A stretch of 64,000 nucleotides of DNA, taken from NCBI GenBank assembly GCA_963842295.1, contig CAWJFY010000010.1, forward strand, positions 62,001 to 126,000, in the 5' to 3' direction. Positions within the stretch are counted from its first letter, which is position 1, and every line of letters begins with the position of its first letter. The position numbers and the translations under genes were made by a program. Source of the stretch: JAJNBA01 sp963842295 (lineage in GTDB: Bacteria; Actinomycetota; UBA4738; HRBIN12). The notes under the pieces were generated by a model that did not search any database, was not told where the DNA came from, and saw only the letters and a list, made by a program, of their open reading frames with translations. Below are positions 62,054-64,000 of this stretch, in pieces.

Positions 62054-63873
62054 GGCTCCGCCTCCTCGAACGCGACCGCAGCCCCGATCAACGCCAGGTG
62101 GGTGAGCGCCTGCGGGAAGTTGCCGAGGAACTCACCGTCCTCGGGACGGATCTCCTCGGCGTACAGGCCGACGTCGTTGGCCAAGCCGAGCAGGCGCTCC
62201 ATGAGCTCCGCCGCCTCGGCCTTCCGCCCGGCGTGCACGAGCGCCTCTACCAGCCAGAAGGAGCAGGTCATGAACGCCCCTTCGTCTCCCGGGAGCCCGT
62301 CCTCACCGAGGTATCGAAAGACGAACGGCCCGTTCCCGAGATCATGGCGTATGGCCTCGACCGTCGAGGCAAGGCGACCCTGCTCGACATCGCCGTACCC
62401 GAACAACACCCCGGTCAGGACGCTCGCGTCGAGTTCCTCCTTGCCTGCCGCCCGGATGTAACTCCCCAGCCGATCGGACCAACACTGGGACTCGATGAAC
62501 TCCCGGATCGCCGAGGACTCCTCCCGCCACCGGTCCAGGTGCCGGTCCGGGATATGCCCCAGCCTGGCGAGCTTCATGGCCCTATCGAGTGCCACCCAAC
62601 ACATCATCTTGGATTGCGTGAATTGCGCGGGTTCGCTGCGTACCTCCCAGATCCCGGAATCCCGACCGCGCCAGATCTCGCAGACGAGATCCGCCATCGC
62701 CGCGAGCCTTTTCGCTACATCCTGGTCGATGGGGTGGCCGGCTTCGACGAGCAGCCACGCGGTCTCGAAGAGACTTCCGTAGATCTCCAACTGCAGCTGG
62801 TCCGCTGCGGCATTCCCGACCCGAACCGGTCGGGAGTCACGGTACCCCCGAAGATCGAGCATCCGCTCCGTCGCGTCGGCACCGCCGTCCAACCGGTAGA
62901 GCACCTGCAGGCGAGGATGGGTCAGCTGGGAGGCTTGCATCAGCCACCAGAAGAAAGCCTCGGCCTCCCCGGCGCAGCCCAGGCCGAGGAGGGCATCGAG
63001 GGTGAAGGCCGAATCTCTGATCCACGAGAGTCGGTAGTCCCAGTTCCGTTCGCCACCGATCTCCTCGGGAAGTGACGTCGTCGGCGCGGCGGCGACCGCG
63101 CCCGAGGGCGCGAAGAACAGGAGCTTCAGCACCAGGCCGCTCCTCTCGACCGCCTCCCGCCACCGTCCCCGATACGTCCCACACGCGATCCAGCGATGCC
63201 ACGACGCGGCGGTCTCCGCCGACCTCCCCTCGATCTCGGAACGTGACGGGAACACCAGTGGCTCTTGATGGGCGAAGCTCAGAGCGATGAGTGCGCGCCC
63301 TTCCCGTTCGATCTCGAATCGGCCGGCGACCGATCCTGTCGTGACCTGGGGCTCACCTGCGTCGAACGTGCGGATCGCAACGGCATCCGCGCCTGCCTCA
63401 GCGACAGGGATCCCCTGACGCCGGCCCACCCTCGATCGGACGGCCCCGTAGCCGAAGCGTGGCTCGACACGCCAGCTGAGCGGCACCTTCCCGCGAAGTC
63501 CCTTGACCTCGCGGACCAGTTCCCTGAAGGGCACCAAGCCGCCCGCCGGAACCGTCATCGTGTCGGTGACCGACGTGGCTCCCGTCTCGGTGATGAAGGT
63601 CGTCTCCAGGATGTTCGTCCCGGGCAGGTATCGACGGCTCACGGTGTAGGGATGATCGGGAGCGAGCGTGAACGCACCCCCACGCCGGGCGTCGAGGACC
63701 GCGCCGAAGACCGACGGAGAATCCATGGAGGGGAAGGGGAGCCAGTCGATCGAGCCGTCCCGCGCCACCAGCGCCACCGTACGTCCATCCCCGATCGCCG
63801 CGTAGTCTCGGATCGGCGCGTAGCCATCGTTCCTCCGTGGAGGTGGCAACGCGGTGCGAGACGGCTCGCTCAA
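62050..63873 (-). CDS. GH15 family glucoamylase/trehalase-type glycoside hydrolase
   Basis: 607 residues, ATG 63873. N-terminal beta-sandwich (about 1-230; APIRDYAAIGDGRTVALVAR, IDWLPFPSMDSPSVFG), then the (alpha/alpha)6 barrel with ERNWDYRLSWIRDSAFTLDA, SGIWEVRSEPAQFTQSKMMC (general acid) and NDVGLYAEEI (general base). The sequence type matches trehalases/glucoamylases of actinobacteria. No signal peptide, so it acts in the cytoplasm, probably on trehalose or maltodextrin. Trehalose could be supplied by the TreT-like enzyme in this window (inference). Confidence 0.92.
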   Translation of the reverse strand: MSEPSRTALPPPRRNDGYAPIRDYAAIGDGRTVALVARDGSIDWLPFPSMDSPSVFGAVLDARRGGAFTLAPDHPYTVSRRYLPGTNILETTFITETGATSVTDTMTVPAGGLVPFRELVREVKGLRGKVPLSWRVEPRFGYGAVRSRVGRRQGIPVAEAGADAVAIRTFDAGEPQVTTGSVAGRFEIEREGRALIALSFAHQEPLVFPSRSEIEGRSAETAASWHRWIACGTYRGRWREAVERSGLVLKLLFFAPSGAVAAAPTTSLPEEIGGERNWDYRLSWIRDSAFTLDALLGLGCAGEAEAFFWWLMQASQLTHPRLQVLYRLDGGADATERMLDLRGYRDSRPVRVGNAAADQLQLEIYGSLFETAWLLVEAGHPIDQDVAKRLAAMADLVCEIWRGRDSGIWEVRSEPAQFTQSKMMCWVALDRAMKLARLGHIPDRHLDRWREESSAIREFIESQCWSDRLGSYIRAAGKEELDASVLTGVLFGYGDVEQGRLASTVEAIRHDLGNGPFVFRYLGEDGLPGDEGAFMTCSFWLVEALVHAGRKAEAAELMERLLGLANDVGLYAEEIRPEDGEFLGNFPQALTHLALIGAAVAFEEAEP

Positions 63874-63922
63874 CGCTCCGGGCCGACTCCCCGGGTGGGG
63901 GTCACTCGTCGTCCAGCCGCGT

Positions 63923-64000
63923 TCAGGAAGGGTCGCCCTTGGCCAGCGCGTACCGGAGGAAGAGGTAGGCGTCGTTGCGATGGAGACTCAGGAGTCGCCC
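63923..64000 (-). CDS. C-terminal end of an unidentified gene (runs off the window)
   Basis: The last 25 codons and stop of a minus-strand gene that extends beyond 64000, reading SLHRNDAYLFLRYALAKGDP near the end. Too short to assign. It lies 49 bp upstream of the GH15 gene and may share its transcript. Confidence 0.4.
   Translation of the reverse strand, partial: GRLLSLHRNDAYLFLRYALAKGDPS

Overview
The window is a 64 kb piece of a high-GC bacterial chromosome whose gene content points to an uncultured or deep-branching actinomycete (Actinomycetota). The reasons are long-range gene order shared with Mycobacterium, phosphatidylinositol-mannoside (PIM) genes, two F420-type enzyme families (split beta-barrel and luciferase-like), a bifunctional Rel, frequent GTG/TTG starts, many 1-4 nt start/stop overlaps, and several promoters whose -10 box lies 6-8 nt before the start codon (leaderless mRNAs). 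No rRNA or replication origin is visible. The only RNA gene seen is a tRNA-Val(CAC).

Region 1-30 kb (almost all minus strand) is housekeeping. In order from high to low coordinate it holds thrS, a HIT hydrolase, a four-gene insert (satD, a membrane gene, an alpha/beta hydrolase and an EF-G paralogue), a CDP-alcohol phosphotransferase relative, a PIM acyltransferase, a PimA-like mannosyltransferase, lemA, htpX, a DUF3048 lipoprotein-like gene, pdxS, pdxT, yebC, ruvC, ruvA, ruvB, yajC, an HD-domain gene, secD, secF, apt, rel, a methyltransferase, dtd, a thiol oxidoreductase, an MBL hydrolase, hisS, aspS, a split-barrel oxidoreductase and the start of rarA. This is the order of the M. tuberculosis thrS-aspS-rarA region with a few insertions. 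Deviations stand out: a CDP-alcohol phosphotransferase that has lost half of its catalytic motif, a SecD with a ~270-residue Cys/Ser-rich insert, and an HD gene inside yajC-secDF.

Region 30-39 kb carries two ABC export or remodelling systems of the FtsX/MacB type. Between them is a small scar: a decayed tyrosine-recombinase fragment, a possible small coiled-coil gene, an AT-rich patch and the tRNA-Val gene. Region 39-50 kb holds a TreT-like glycosyltransferase, a large zinc-ribbon/adenylate-cyclase/ATPase/TPR regulator, a bactofilin-like membrane protein, a membrane protein with a spermidine-synthase-type fold, an ECF sigma factor with its partner, and a luciferase-like F420 oxidoreductase.

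Region 50-64 kb is the accessory, exported-protein part. It has a channel-like membrane protein, a secreted M4-type metallopeptidase with RTX tail interrupted by two single-base frameshifts, a large RTX protein built from 77-residue super-repeats, two DinB-like proteins around a quinone oxidoreductase, a secreted propeller-plus-carbohydrate-binding protein, and a GH15 glucoamylase/trehalase. I see no defence island, CRISPR array, complete mobile element or biosynthetic cluster. The most unusual signals are the degenerate phosphotransferase, the SecD insert, the satD promoter/operator, the RTX pair and the tRNA-Val integration scar.
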